Source: Micromonospora sp. FIMYZ51
GTDB lineage: Bacteria; Actinomycetota; Actinomycetes; Mycobacteriales; Micromonosporaceae
Direction of reading: 5' to 3'
Assembly: GCF_038246755.1 (NCBI RefSeq)
Contig: NZ_CP134706.1
Coordinates: forward strand, 620,001 to 684,000
Length of the DNA stretch: 64,000 bases
Positions 40,863-49,751 of the stretch are shown here, piece after piece. A program made the translations under genes and the position numbers. The notes under the pieces are model-generated. The model was not told the origin of the DNA. It made no database searches and saw only the letters and a list, made by a program, of their open reading frames with translations. Each line of letters begins with the position of its first letter. Positions within the stretch are counted from its first letter, which is position 1.

Positions 40863-42224
40863 ATGGTTCCCATCCCTGTCCTGTCTCCATCCCCGCCCTC
40901 GCCGCCTCTGGAGCCTGCCGGGTGTGTGCCTGGTCAGGGCGGCGTGCCCGACTCCGTTGCGGGCGAGCTGCTGTGCGGCTCCTGGGGCGACGACGCCACC
41001 GACGCCGTGTGGCATCTCGTCCGTGACCGGTGGCCGCTGCTCCTCGCCGCCCTGGCGGCGCTCATCACCATCCGAGTCCTCTGGGCGCTGTGGCGGCGGC
41101 GCGTCTGGCGGCGGCACGCCACCGGAGCGCGATGGCTGCAGATCACCCCGCCGGTGACCGCCACGCCGGCCGCGACGATCGGCCTGTGGCGGCTGCTCGC
41201 CACCGCGCTGCCCGCGCCGCGCCGGTGGGCGCTGCGCCCAGCCCGCCTCGTCTGGGAGGTCACCGCCGACCCCGACGGGATGCACTGCGGACTGTGGCTG
41301 CCACCCGGGGTCAACCCCACCGCCGTGGTGCGGCTGCTGCAACGCGGCTGGCCCGGCGTCCGCGCCGAACAGACCTGCCCACCGGCCGTCCCGACGACCG
41401 GGGCCGTGGCTGCCCTCGCCGTCTGGCCCACCCGGCCGGACTGGCTGCCCCTGGTCGAGAACACCACACCGGCCCCGCGCCGAGGCATGGACGCGGGCGC
41501 CCCCGAAGAGGACCGGCTTCGCGCGGTCTACGGCGGGCTCGCCTCAGCCGGGCGCACCGGCGGTGGGCTCCTGCAAGTCCACCTCGGCCGGGCACCCGCC
41601 CACCGCCTGCGGCTGCTGCGCCGCGCGATGACCAACCCGCCACGCGCCCGCTGCCCCCGAGGGACTGCCCGCGCCGCCGGGCTGCTCGCCGATGGGCTCC
41701 GAGCGCTGTTCCTCGGCGTTCTGAACATCGTCACCCCCGGACCGTCGAGCACGAGGCGGCGCGTCAGCCCGACCGACCCGTACACCGCCGAGCTGGCCCG
41801 GCAGGCGCGGGCGAAGCACGCCGACGCACCCCACCTGCTCGTCGCCGTGCACACCGTCGCCACCGGCCCGACCAAGGCCGCCGCCGTCGCGGCTGTGGCT
41901 GATGTCAGCTCCGGGTTCGGGCTGCTGTCGGCGCACTTCACCCGCCGCCGGCTCCGCCGTGGCGCGGTCGCGGCGGCCGACCGGTGGGTGCCGCAGGCCC
42001 GGATGAGCCTCGTCTCCGTCGCGGAAGCCGCCGCCTTCGCAGGGCTGCCCGCCGAACCGGCCGCCTACGGCCTACCCGGTGCGGCGTCCCGGCGTCGGCC
42101 TGCCACCCGCGACATCTTCCGCGCCGTCCCTGCCCCGCGCCAGCGCCCGCTCGCCGACCCACCAGCGCCGTCGCATCGGCGCGACGAGCACGGCGAGCCG
42201 CCGACCGTCTGGAGCACACCTTGA
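40863..42224 (+). CDS. Transfer-operon membrane protein paired with the coupling protein (453 aa)
   Basis: One clear transmembrane helix (RWPLLLAALAALITIRVLWALW) follows a Pro-rich N-terminus. The remaining 380 residues form a soluble alpha/beta region with RLVWEVTADPDGMHCGLWLPPGV and a disordered Arg/Pro end. Proteins of this type lie directly before VirD4-like genes in actinobacterial integrative elements; exact role unknown, perhaps the membrane anchor for the coupling ATPase. Its stop overlaps the TTG start of the next gene. Before the cassette arrived it would have followed VirB4 directly. Confidence 0.7.
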   Translation: MVPIPVLSPSPPSPPLEPAGCVPGQGGVPDSVAGELLCGSWGDDATDAVWHLVRDRWPLLLAALAALITIRVLWALWRRRVWRRHATGARWLQITPPVTATPAATIGLWRLLATALPAPRRWALRPARLVWEVTADPDGMHCGLWLPPGVNPTAVVRLLQRGWPGVRAEQTCPPAVPTTGAVAALAVWPTRPDWLPLVENTTPAPRRGMDAGAPEEDRLRAVYGGLASAGRTGGGLLQVHLGRAPAHRLRLLRRAMTNPPRARCPRGTARAAGLLADGLRALFLGVLNIVTPGPSSTRRRVSPTDPYTAELARQARAKHADAPHLLVAVHTVATGPTKAAAVAAVADVSSGFGLLSAHFTRRRLRRGAVAAADRWVPQARMSLVSVAEAAAFAGLPAEPAAYGLPGAASRRRPATRDIFRAVPAPRQRPLADPPAPSHRRDEHGEPPTVWSTP

Positions 42225-43819
42225 ACAAGATCGAAGCCAGGGCTGCCGTGTCGAAGTCCCGTCCGGAGAGCCGCAGGCTGAACCTGGTGCCGCTCGACCA
42301 GCGGCACGGCCTGGGCGGCAAGGTTATCGGTGTTGCCAACGCCGGGCCGCCGATGCGGGTCGGGATCTCCTTGACCGATTGCCGGTACCACGTCCACGCT
42401 CTCGGGCCGACCGGCACGGGCAAGACGACCTTGCTGATGCGGATGATCCTGGACGACGTGGAGGCCGGGCGCGGCGTGGCCGCGTTCGATCCGGCCAAGG
42501 GTGACCTGATCCGTGACCTGCTGGCCCGGCTGCCCACGTCGTGCGGTGACCGGCTGGTCCTGATCGATCCGGACGAGCGGACCGCGCCCCCGGCGATCAA
42601 CCTGCTTGACCCGGCCGTGCACGGCGGCAGCGCGCACGACGTGGCCGCGAACCTCACGGCGGTGATGGCGAAGGTGTGGTCGCGGTGGTGGGGTCACCGG
42701 ACCGCCGACATCTGCTACCACGGCCTGCTCACCCTCGCCCACGTCGAAGGCGCCACCCTCGCCCAACTACCGCGGCTGCTGTCCGACTCCAAATGGCGAG
42801 CCGAACGGATCGCTACCGCCACCAGCAAGCTGAACGCCTGGGAAGGCAACACCCTCGGCGAATTCTGGGAAGGGTTCAACGAGCTGCCCACCGCGCAGCG
42901 CTCCGGCCTCGTGGCCCCGCTGTTGTCCCGGCTGCGCCTGGTGCTGGCGCACCCGATGGCGAACAGTCTGTTTGGGGTGCCGGCCACCACGTTCTCCTTC
43001 GCGGACATCCTCGACGGCGGCGTCCTGCTCGCGCGGCTGCCTAAGGGTGTGCTCGGTGAGGACGGCACCCGCCTGGTCGGCTCCCTGCTGCTGGCGGGGT
43101 TGTGGCAGGCCACCACCGCCCGCGCCCGCATCCCCGAAGATGAGCGTCCCGACGCGATGATCGTGTTGGACGAGTGCCACAACTTCCTGCACCTGCCGAT
43201 CGGGATCGATGACGCTCTCGCCGAGGCCCGCGGCTTGCACACCTCGTTCGTCCTCGCCCATCAGTACCTTGGTCAGTTGTCCGGGGACATGGTGGAGGCG
43301 ATCGACGCCAACGCCCGCAACAAGGTGTACTTCGCCCTCGCCCCCCGCGATGCCATCGACCAAGCCCGGCATCTGCGGCCGTATCTCGATGACGGGGACC
43401 TGATCCGTCTCGGCGGCTACGAAGTCGTCCTCCGCCCTGTTGCCGGTGGCCGGGTCGTCCTACCGGTCACCGCCGACACCGAGCCGCCACCGCCGGCCGT
43501 CGCGGGGCGTGCCGGCGAGCTGCGCCGCGCGGCCCGAGAGCACACCGGCCTGCCAGTGAAGCAGCGCCGGCGGCTGCTCAGCGAAGCCGCTACCGCCACG
43601 GCCACCGCCGACTCTTCCGTCCCTGTCGACGCTGCGGTCAGTGACCTGGTGGGTCGCAACACTTTCGCTGTTCAGGGCGAGGGCTCTAACGAGAGTTCTA
43701 ACGAGCGATCCAACGAGGAACGCAACGACCACGAACAGCCGGGTGAACACGCCCCCTTGAACACGCCATACGCGCACGTGGACGGCGGTGAGGAGGACCC
43801 GTGGACCGGAACCGACTGA
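42221..43819 (+). CDS. VirD4/TraG-like coupling ATPase (532 aa)
   Basis: The start is TTG 42221, overlapping the previous stop in TTGA; the first residues read LNKIEARAAVSKSRPESRRLN. Walker A GPTGTGKTT near residue 67 and Walker B AMIVLDECHNFL near 315 identify a TraG/TraD-type motor that brings the nucleoprotein to the channel. No transmembrane helix is present, which fits the membrane-anchored neighbour. The C-terminal tail has a repeated Ser-Asn-Glu run at about 43,685-43,725. Its initiation sequence contains the same 12-mer, TTGAACAAGATC, as the iteron array. Confidence 0.88.
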   Translation: MNKIEARAAVSKSRPESRRLNLVPLDQRHGLGGKVIGVANAGPPMRVGISLTDCRYHVHALGPTGTGKTTLLMRMILDDVEAGRGVAAFDPAKGDLIRDLLARLPTSCGDRLVLIDPDERTAPPAINLLDPAVHGGSAHDVAANLTAVMAKVWSRWWGHRTADICYHGLLTLAHVEGATLAQLPRLLSDSKWRAERIATATSKLNAWEGNTLGEFWEGFNELPTAQRSGLVAPLLSRLRLVLAHPMANSLFGVPATTFSFADILDGGVLLARLPKGVLGEDGTRLVGSLLLAGLWQATTARARIPEDERPDAMIVLDECHNFLHLPIGIDDALAEARGLHTSFVLAHQYLGQLSGDMVEAIDANARNKVYFALAPRDAIDQARHLRPYLDDGDLIRLGGYEVVLRPVAGGRVVLPVTADTEPPPPAVAGRAGELRRAAREHTGLPVKQRRRLLSEAATATATADSSVPVDAAVSDLVGRNTFAVQGEGSNESSNERSNEERNDHEQPGEHAPLNTPYAHVDGGEEDPWTGTD

Positions 43820-44697
43820 TAAGAGATATCCCTCCTACCCGCACACCTGCCACCGGCAGTCTCCGCCTGACGGCGTCCGTCGTGGCCGCCGAACTCGGCC
43901 GACTCACGCCCCGAGACCGGCTCCTGCTGGACCTGCTCGACCAGCACCGAACCTTTACCACCGATCAGCTCGTCGACCTGGCCTTCGGGTCGGTCGGTCG
44001 TGCCCGCAACCGCCTCAACACCCTTTACAGCAGGGACATCCTCGACCGGTTCCGGCACTACCAGCGGCCCGGGTCGCAAGCGTGGAGGTGGACCCTCGGA
44101 CCGGTCGGCGCGGCACTGCTGGCGGCCGGACGAGGCGAGACGCTGCCCCGTCCGGCGGCCGTACGTGACGCTACGGCCCGGCTCGCCATGTCCCCGACCC
44201 TTTCCCACCTGCTCACGGTGAACGGGTTCTTCGTCGCACTCACCGGCCACGCCCGCACGCACCCTGGTGCGCGGTTGGTGCGGTGGTGGAACGAGGCACG
44301 CTGCCGGGAGGCGTGCGGCAACCTGGTCCGCCCGGACGGACACGGCGTGTGGGCCGACAACGGCCCGGCGGTGCCGTTCTGGGTCGAGGCCGACCTCGGC
44401 ACCGAAACCCTGGGCCGGGTGGTGGGCAAGCTGACCGGCTACGCCGCGCTACCGCCCCGCCGGGCGTATCCGGTGCTGTTCTGGTTGCCTACGGTCGCCC
44501 GTGAGGCCAACCTGCACAACCACCTCCGGCGGGCCGGGGTGCCGGACGGGCTGACCGTGGCCACCGCCGCCGCCGACCACGCCGCCGCGTCTGGCGGCCC
44601 GGCGGGGCCGGTCTGGCGCATTCTGGGGCACCCCGACCGGGTGCGTCTGGCTGACCTATCTACGCCGACCGGGGGCGGTGCGTCGTGGGACGGGTAG
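43801..44697 (+). CDS. Replication-relaxation family protein (298 aa)
   Basis: The N-terminal winged helix (LTPRDRLLLDLLDQHRTFTTDQLVDLAFGSVGRARNRLNTLY) and following domain with LSHLLTVNGFFVALTGHAR...WVEADLGTETLGRVVGKLTGYA match the Replic_Relax family (PF13814) of actinobacterial plasmids and elements. The family is proposed to act in plasmid replication initiation or DNA relaxation, with a nuclease-like core (D, ExD pattern). Its start overlaps the coupling-protein end. As no MobF or MobP relaxase appears in the window, this is the best candidate for nicking at the transfer origin. Confidence 0.82.
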   Translation: MDRNRLIRDIPPTRTPATGSLRLTASVVAAELGRLTPRDRLLLDLLDQHRTFTTDQLVDLAFGSVGRARNRLNTLYSRDILDRFRHYQRPGSQAWRWTLGPVGAALLAAGRGETLPRPAAVRDATARLAMSPTLSHLLTVNGFFVALTGHARTHPGARLVRWWNEARCREACGNLVRPDGHGVWADNGPAVPFWVEADLGTETLGRVVGKLTGYAALPPRRAYPVLFWLPTVAREANLHNHLRRAGVPDGLTVATAAADHAAASGGPAGPVWRILGHPDRVRLADLSTPTGGGASWDG

Positions 44698-45725
44698 CCC
44701 TGTGGGTCGCGACCGGGGTAGCCGTGGGGCTGCTGCTGCTCACCTCGGCTACCGCCGGTGTCGTCTCGTCCGTTTTCGGTGGCGGCGGAGGTGGGGGTAG
44801 CTGCGTCGGGGCGGTCACCGCGCCGGGCGCGATCCCGGCGGGGTTGTCGGCTGAGCAGGCCCGTAACGCCTCGGTGATCGTGACCGTGGGTGAGCGGACG
44901 CGGGTACCGGTGCGCGGGTGGGTGATCGCCGTTGCGACCGCCTTCCAGGAATCCTCGTTGATCAACCACGGTGACCTCGGCCCGGCCAACGATCATGACT
45001 CGTTGGGGCTGTTCCAACAGCGACCGTCGCAAGGATGGGGCACCCCGCAACAGATCATGAACCCCGAGTACGCCGCCGCGACGTTCTACGAGGCGTTGTT
45101 GCGGGTGCCCGGGTGGGAACGGCTACCGCTCACCGATGCGGCACAGAAGGTGCAACGGTCGGCGTACCCGGACGCCTACGCCAAACACGAGACGCGGGCA
45201 ACCGAGATCGTGACGGCGTACACCGGCGGGACGCTGCCGGTCTGCGACGGTGCGCCGATCAGTGCCGCCGGGTGGACCCGCCCGGTGGTGGGCACGGCGG
45301 GCTCCGGTTTCCGTACCAGCGACCGGCCCGGCCACGACGGAGTCGACATCATGGCTCCGAAAGGCACTGTCATCCGTGCCGCGTCCGGTGGCGTGGTGGT
45401 GCGCGTACGGTGCAACGTCGGCGGTGAGTCGTGGGAACCCACCGGCGCGCCGTTGCCGTGCGACAGCGACGGATACCCCGGCCTCGGCGGGTGCGGCTGG
45501 TACGCCGACATCCGGCACTCCGGCGACACCATTTCGCGCTACTGCCACATGGTCCGGCAACCGACCGTAACGGTCGGGCAAACCGTGATCGCCGGACAAC
45601 CGATAAGCCACGTCGGAAGCTCCGGAAACTCCTCCGGCCCCCATTTGCACTACGAGATCCACGAAGGCGGCAACAATGCGGTCGACCCGGTGCCGTTCAT
45701 GCGCCAAAGAGGCGTAGCGCTGTAA
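44685..45725 (+). CDS. Bifunctional peptidoglycan hydrolase: lytic transglycosylase-like plus M23 peptidase (346 aa)
   Basis: A signal-anchor helix (residues 3-27) and a Gly-rich linker precede a lysozyme-like domain with ATAFQESSLINHG and SLGLFQQRPSQGWGT, where Glu of FQESS is the likely catalytic acid. The C-terminal M23 domain has GHDGVDIMAP and HLHYEIH, the zinc ligands of LytM-type endopeptidases. This VirB1-like enzyme opens the cell wall for the transfer channel. It is the last gene of the secretion operon. Confidence 0.92.
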   Translation: MGRVALWVATGVAVGLLLLTSATAGVVSSVFGGGGGGGSCVGAVTAPGAIPAGLSAEQARNASVIVTVGERTRVPVRGWVIAVATAFQESSLINHGDLGPANDHDSLGLFQQRPSQGWGTPQQIMNPEYAAATFYEALLRVPGWERLPLTDAAQKVQRSAYPDAYAKHETRATEIVTAYTGGTLPVCDGAPISAAGWTRPVVGTAGSGFRTSDRPGHDGVDIMAPKGTVIRAASGGVVVRVRCNVGGESWEPTGAPLPCDSDGYPGLGGCGWYADIRHSGDTISRYCHMVRQPTVTVGQTVIAGQPISHVGSSGNSSGPHLHYEIHEGGNNAVDPVPFMRQRGVAL

Positions 45726-46156
45726 AGTCGTGAAGTGATTTCCCGCACAATATGAACGAGCTTTCCGTGGAGTGCGGTGACCGCCGCGCGTCTGGCCTAC
45801 CGGACGCACGGCGTCATCGTTGACATCCCGAAAACCGGCACCCCGTAAGGCGGCGCATACGGGTCGCACCCTGCCGGCCCTATGCAGGGTAGGGAGGTGC
45901 GCCGAACGTGGCGCACCGTCGAATAGGGGCCGTTTAATGACGCGTCGTGCGGCGATAGGGGTTCCCCGATGGGAGGATAAAAGCGGCGCGGTGTCGCCCC
46001 CGTTAAAGAGTCTTGGACGGCGGGGTTGACAACCATCGGGCATCGAGCGTCCATGGACGTGGGCAACAAAAACCGCCCCGGCGAAACCGCAAACAATACG
46101 CATTGCGCGTACGCGGAATCGCTATTTGTCCATCCCTTCTTCGGAGGTGTATTGCC
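45726..46156. other. 430-bp intergenic region, candidate transfer origin or regulatory hub
   Basis: No gene is supported. The region is less GC-rich than its surroundings. It has an inverted repeat GGTGCGCC (45896-45903) / GGCGCACC (45910-45917), two copies of ATAGGGG about 45 bases apart, and a TTGACA at 46026-46031 that could be a -35 box for the gene at 46157, although no good -10 follows. Transfer origins often sit in such gaps beside transfer genes; this is a suggestion only. Confidence 0.4.
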
Positions 46157-47296
46157 ATGACCGCGAACATCGTTCTGACCCCCGGCACCGACGAGGCCCG
46201 GTCCGCCGTCGCCGAGGCGCTGCGCGACCACCCCGGCGTCACCGCCCGCAAGCTGGCCGGAACGGCGAACCTGCCGCTACCGGTCGTCACCGAGGCGCTC
46301 ACTGCCATGGAAACCGCCGGGACCGCCACCCGCACCCCCGACCCGACCAAGGGCAACCGCAAGAGCGCCGACACGTTCGAACTCGCCACCACGACCGACG
46401 CGACGCCGGACCCGGCCAGCGAGCCGACGCCCGCCGACGACGCCCCGGCCACCACTGACGCCACGCCGGACCCGGCCAGCGAGCCGACTTCCGCCGACGA
46501 CGCGAACGGGGCCGATGAGGCGGACGAGTCGACGCTGCCGGAGGCCCCGGTGTCCGGTGCGCCTGTGTCCGGCGTGCCGGTGTCGGGGGCACCGGTCGGG
46601 CCGCGCCAGCCCGACCTGAAGGTGTTGATCATGGCTGGGGTGTTGGGTGGGCACCCGGACGGCATCACGGCCGACGCGGCGATCGGCGAGAGCGGCCTGT
46701 CGGTGGCGATGGGTGACACGATCCTCGCCGCGATGGAGGTTGCCGGTGCCGCCCGTCGCCTGCCGGTCACCGAGGATGGTGACGAACTGTGGGTCATCGG
46801 GGACGGTGACCTCGCCACGGTGGACCCGGCGAACGCGCCGACGCACTCGACGTGCCCGACGTGCGGTCACACCCGCAAGATCCGCCGTCCCTCGGCCCGC
46901 CGTACCAACGGCACCGGTCGCACCACGGGTGAGATCAACAGCGACGGTTCCGCCAAGTTGGGCAAGAACGAGTTGCGTAACCGGGTCGAGGCGTTCATGC
47001 GTGACCTCGGCCCCGGCCACGACGTGACCCCCGGCACCGTCGCCCGTGAGATCGGCGGACGTAGCCCCGGGGCGGTCCGCAACGGCATGGAGAAGCTGAC
47101 CGGGTTCGGGGTGCTGGTCCTGACCCGTGAGGCCCCGGAAACCTACGCCCTCGCCGACAACCCGCCCGCCCCGACCGCCGAGGTTCGCGCGTTCATGGCC
47201 CCGCCGCAGACCGACACCACCCTGCCAGCCGGTGACGAGAGCAGCGCCGACGAGGCCGGCACCGACGAGGCCACCGCCGCGCCGGTCCCGGCCTGA
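46157..47296 (+). CDS. Winged-helix protein with internal repeats and zinc ribbon (379 aa)
   Basis: ATG 46157 lies nine bases after GGAGG. The N-terminus (EARSAVAEALRDHPGVTARKLAGTANLPLPVVTEALTAMETAGTA) is a MarR-like winged helix; similar helices recur at about 155-200 and 270-330. Between them are two 20-residue copies of a TTDATPDPASEPTPADDA unit, encoded by a 60-bp direct repeat, and PVSGA/PVSGV pentapeptides. A zinc ribbon CPTCGH lies near 235. It may bind DNA of the element; no homologue is recognised. It heads a run of small accessory genes. Confidence 0.65.
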   Translation: MTANIVLTPGTDEARSAVAEALRDHPGVTARKLAGTANLPLPVVTEALTAMETAGTATRTPDPTKGNRKSADTFELATTTDATPDPASEPTPADDAPATTDATPDPASEPTSADDANGADEADESTLPEAPVSGAPVSGVPVSGAPVGPRQPDLKVLIMAGVLGGHPDGITADAAIGESGLSVAMGDTILAAMEVAGAARRLPVTEDGDELWVIGDGDLATVDPANAPTHSTCPTCGHTRKIRRPSARRTNGTGRTTGEINSDGSAKLGKNELRNRVEAFMRDLGPGHDVTPGTVAREIGGRSPGAVRNGMEKLTGFGVLVLTREAPETYALADNPPAPTAEVRAFMAPPQTDTTLPAGDESSADEAGTDEATAAPVPA

Positions 47297-47381
47297 CCTA
47301 CCGCCCCCGCCGGGGTCGGGCACCCATGCCCGGCCCCGGCACCCGCACGCCCACCCACAAGCGCCACGGAAGGAACGGACC

Positions 47382-48023
47382 ATGACCACCCCCCACGACC
47401 ATGACCATCACGCCCACGGCCCGGCGGTTGCGCCGGGGTCGCTGCGCTGCCCCGAATGCGGCGAACCCGCCCGGCCCGTGCCGCCGCGCCGCTGGCCCCT
47501 CGACGGATTCGCCTCGCGCCCGGCCACGTCCCACCACGACGGCACCCCGCTATGCCCGGTGCCCGGCCCCCACGGCTCACAACCGGCCGAACCGATCGGC
47601 CCACTGGCACGGCTGACCATGTGGCAGGCCGTCCGGCAGTCCTGGCTCATCCACCCCGATTGGACGGTCGCCGATCACCTCGCATGGCTCGATGACGAGG
47701 CGTACGACACCAGCACGCTGACCGGCGACCCGGCGGAGGTGGTCGGCCGATGGCTGGCCGAGCACCGCCGTACCGCCCCGCTGTCGCGGCCCGCCGACGA
47801 GGCGCGCGTGCACATGGTTGCCGGTGGCGACCGGGTGGCCGTGTGCGACTCGGCGGACGAGGCGGACGTCATGGCCGCGACGATGACCGGCGCGAACCTC
47901 GAACCGGTGACCCTGTGCCTGACCGAGGCGCAATGGGAACAGGCACACGCGGTATTACGGTCGGAATTTCCGTACGTCACCGTGATCGACGCCCGGACCG
48001 ATCGTGCGGCCGGTGCGTCGTGA
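47382..48023 (+). CDS. Hypothetical zinc-ribbon protein (213 aa)
   Basis: Start ATG 47382 after AAGGAA. A His-rich N-terminus (HDHDHHAHGP) precedes a CPECGEPA half-ribbon; the middle has a helical stretch (RLTMWQAVRQSWLIHPDWTVADHLAWLDDEAYD) and the end a small alpha/beta domain with VHMVAGGDRVAVCDSADEADVMAATM. The TGA overlaps the next GTG in GTGA. Function unknown; typical of accessory genes in actinobacterial integrative elements. Confidence 0.6.
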   Translation: MTTPHDHDHHAHGPAVAPGSLRCPECGEPARPVPPRRWPLDGFASRPATSHHDGTPLCPVPGPHGSQPAEPIGPLARLTMWQAVRQSWLIHPDWTVADHLAWLDDEAYDTSTLTGDPAEVVGRWLAEHRRTAPLSRPADEARVHMVAGGDRVAVCDSADEADVMAATMTGANLEPVTLCLTEAQWEQAHAVLRSEFPYVTVIDARTDRAAGAS

Positions 48024-48592
48024 CCGGCACCTCGCCCACCGGCCCGGCCACTGACCGGCCCGACCTCCCCGCGTCGCTGGCCGCGCGTCCCCACGACGCG
48101 CGGCGCGGCCTACCCATCCCGCCGGTCAACATCCACCCCGACTCGACCGGCGGCGGGTCGCATGTGGACTTCACCACGATCAATACCACCGTCTCGACCC
48201 GCCTCGCTGTCGAACGGCGGTGTTCGTTGTGTGGTGAGCCGATGGGGTATTGGGTGGCGTTCCTCGGCGGACCGCGCGCGGCTGAGTTGATGCGCTACTC
48301 GGACCCGCCGGGGCACCCCGAGTGCATGGCCGCCGCCGTGTCGCTGTGTCCGCATCTTGCGCTCGGTCGGCACCGCCGAGCCCGTGCCGACCGGCCCGGG
48401 GCGGGCATGATCCCGCCGGGGTCGCACGGCGACAAACCCGACCGGTACCTGTTGGGCATCACCCGCGACTATCGGACCCGGTTCATCCCCGAACACGGAT
48501 TCACCATCTATCTGCCAGCCCCGTTCAAAACCGTCCGCGCGTACGTGTACGGCCCGGACGGGCGGCTACGCCCGGCGACCGATACCCGGTAG
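48020..48592 (+). CDS. Hypothetical protein with treble-clef-like CxxC region (190 aa)
   Basis: GTG 48020 overlaps the preceding stop. The conserved part is RRCSLCGEPMGYWVAFLGG...DPPGHPECMAAAVSLCPHLA, a zinc-binding arrangement of Cys and His. The end (YLLGITRDYRTRF...FKTVRAYVYG) is beta-rich. No enzyme motif is seen. It forms a coupled pair with the gene before it. Confidence 0.6.
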   Translation: MTGTSPTGPATDRPDLPASLAARPHDARRGLPIPPVNIHPDSTGGGSHVDFTTINTTVSTRLAVERRCSLCGEPMGYWVAFLGGPRAAELMRYSDPPGHPECMAAAVSLCPHLALGRHRRARADRPGAGMIPPGSHGDKPDRYLLGITRDYRTRFIPEHGFTIYLPAPFKTVRAYVYGPDGRLRPATDTR

Positions 48593-48690
48593 GCCACGCC
48601 GCACGGCGGGCGTCAGATTCGCCGCAGAAACCTCCATCGACTCCACCCGATCGCCTTGATCGACGCGTAGAGGTAGGAAACATTGTTGTT

Positions 48691-48729
48691 GGCGGCGCGG
48701 CCCGGGGTCGCAACCCCCGGCCCGCCGCC
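48691..48729 (+). promoter_or_regulatory. GC-rich hairpin before the DUF932 gene
   Basis: The arms 48691-48707 and 48714-48729 pair along 14 or so bases with one bulge around a TCGCAA loop. It ends 34 bases before the next start codon. It may terminate the upstream transcript or act in the leader of the following gene; there is no U-run. Confidence 0.5.
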
Positions 48730-48763
48730 CACCTGAACACCACAACTGGGAAGGGGTGCCACC

Positions 48764-49750
48764 GTGGCACACGAACTCGAAACCCTGGCGAACGGTCAGA
48801 CGGCGTTCGCCTCCGCGCGGCTGACCGCCTGGCATCAGCTCGGCACGGTCACCGACTCGTGCATGACCGCGCAGGAGGTCATGAGCAAGGCGTGGCTCGG
48901 CGGCTGGGAGGTCCGCAAGATCGCCCTTCAGGGCATCGAGGTCACCGAGCGGGGGGTGACGAAGGTCGACTGCCCCGACAAGTACATGACCGTGCGGACC
49001 AACCCCGTCACGGGTGAGACCGAGTACCTCGGCGTGGTCGGCGAGGACTACTCGGTGGTGCAGAACGAGCAGGTCGCCGAGACTCTCAACCTCCTGGTCG
49101 ACGCGTCCGGCGCGCACTTCGAGACCGCCGGCTCGATGCGCAAGGGCCGGTCGGTGTTCGTGACCATGAAGCTGCCGCAGGCTATGCGGATCGCCGGGGT
49201 GGACGACATGGACCTGTACCTCGCGGCCACCACCAGCCACGACGGCACGGCAGCTCTTCGCCTCGACGCGACCCCGGTGCGGATCGTGTGCGCGAACACG
49301 CAGGCCCTCGCCTACCAGCGGTCGCGTAGCTCGTACACGTTCCGGCACACCTCGAACGTGACCAGCAAGATCGCCGAGGCGCGGCAGGCCCTCGGCCTGA
49401 TGTGGAAGGCGTTCGCCGACTTCGAGGCCGACGCCGAGAAGATGATCAACGAGTCGTTGACCATGGGTGAGTTCGAGAAGATCGTCGCCCAGGTGTGGCC
49501 GCTCGCCGACGACGCCTCCGACGTCGCGAAGAACAACGCGAAGCAGCGCACGAACACGTTGCGGTATCTCATCCGGGACGCGGACACGCAGAAGGCGATC
49601 AAGGGCACCCGGTGGGCCGGCTACCAGGCCATCACCGAGTACGTCGACCACTTCGCCCCCGCCAAGACCGACCGAGTGCGGGCGACGCGGGCGCTGACCG
49701 GTGCCGGTGCGGACCTGAAGGCCCGCGCGTTCGAGTTGCTGGCGGTCTGA
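48764..49750 (+). CDS. DUF932 phage/plasmid-like protein (328 aa)
   Basis: GTG 48764 after AAGGGGTG. The N-terminal AHELETLANGQTAFASARLTAWHQLGTV and the middle GEDYSVVQNEQVAETLNLLVD, MKLPQAMRI and LYLAATTSHDGTAALRLDATPVRIVCANT are hallmarks of DUF932 (TIGR03299). The family is common on plasmids, phages and integrative elements. Its role is unknown, with DNA metabolism or anti-defence suggested. Intact and of full length. Confidence 0.85.
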   Translation: MAHELETLANGQTAFASARLTAWHQLGTVTDSCMTAQEVMSKAWLGGWEVRKIALQGIEVTERGVTKVDCPDKYMTVRTNPVTGETEYLGVVGEDYSVVQNEQVAETLNLLVDASGAHFETAGSMRKGRSVFVTMKLPQAMRIAGVDDMDLYLAATTSHDGTAALRLDATPVRIVCANTQALAYQRSRSSYTFRHTSNVTSKIAEARQALGLMWKAFADFEADAEKMINESLTMGEFEKIVAQVWPLADDASDVAKNNAKQRTNTLRYLIRDADTQKAIKGTRWAGYQAITEYVDHFAPAKTDRVRATRALTGAGADLKARAFELLAV

Positions 49751-49751
49751 G

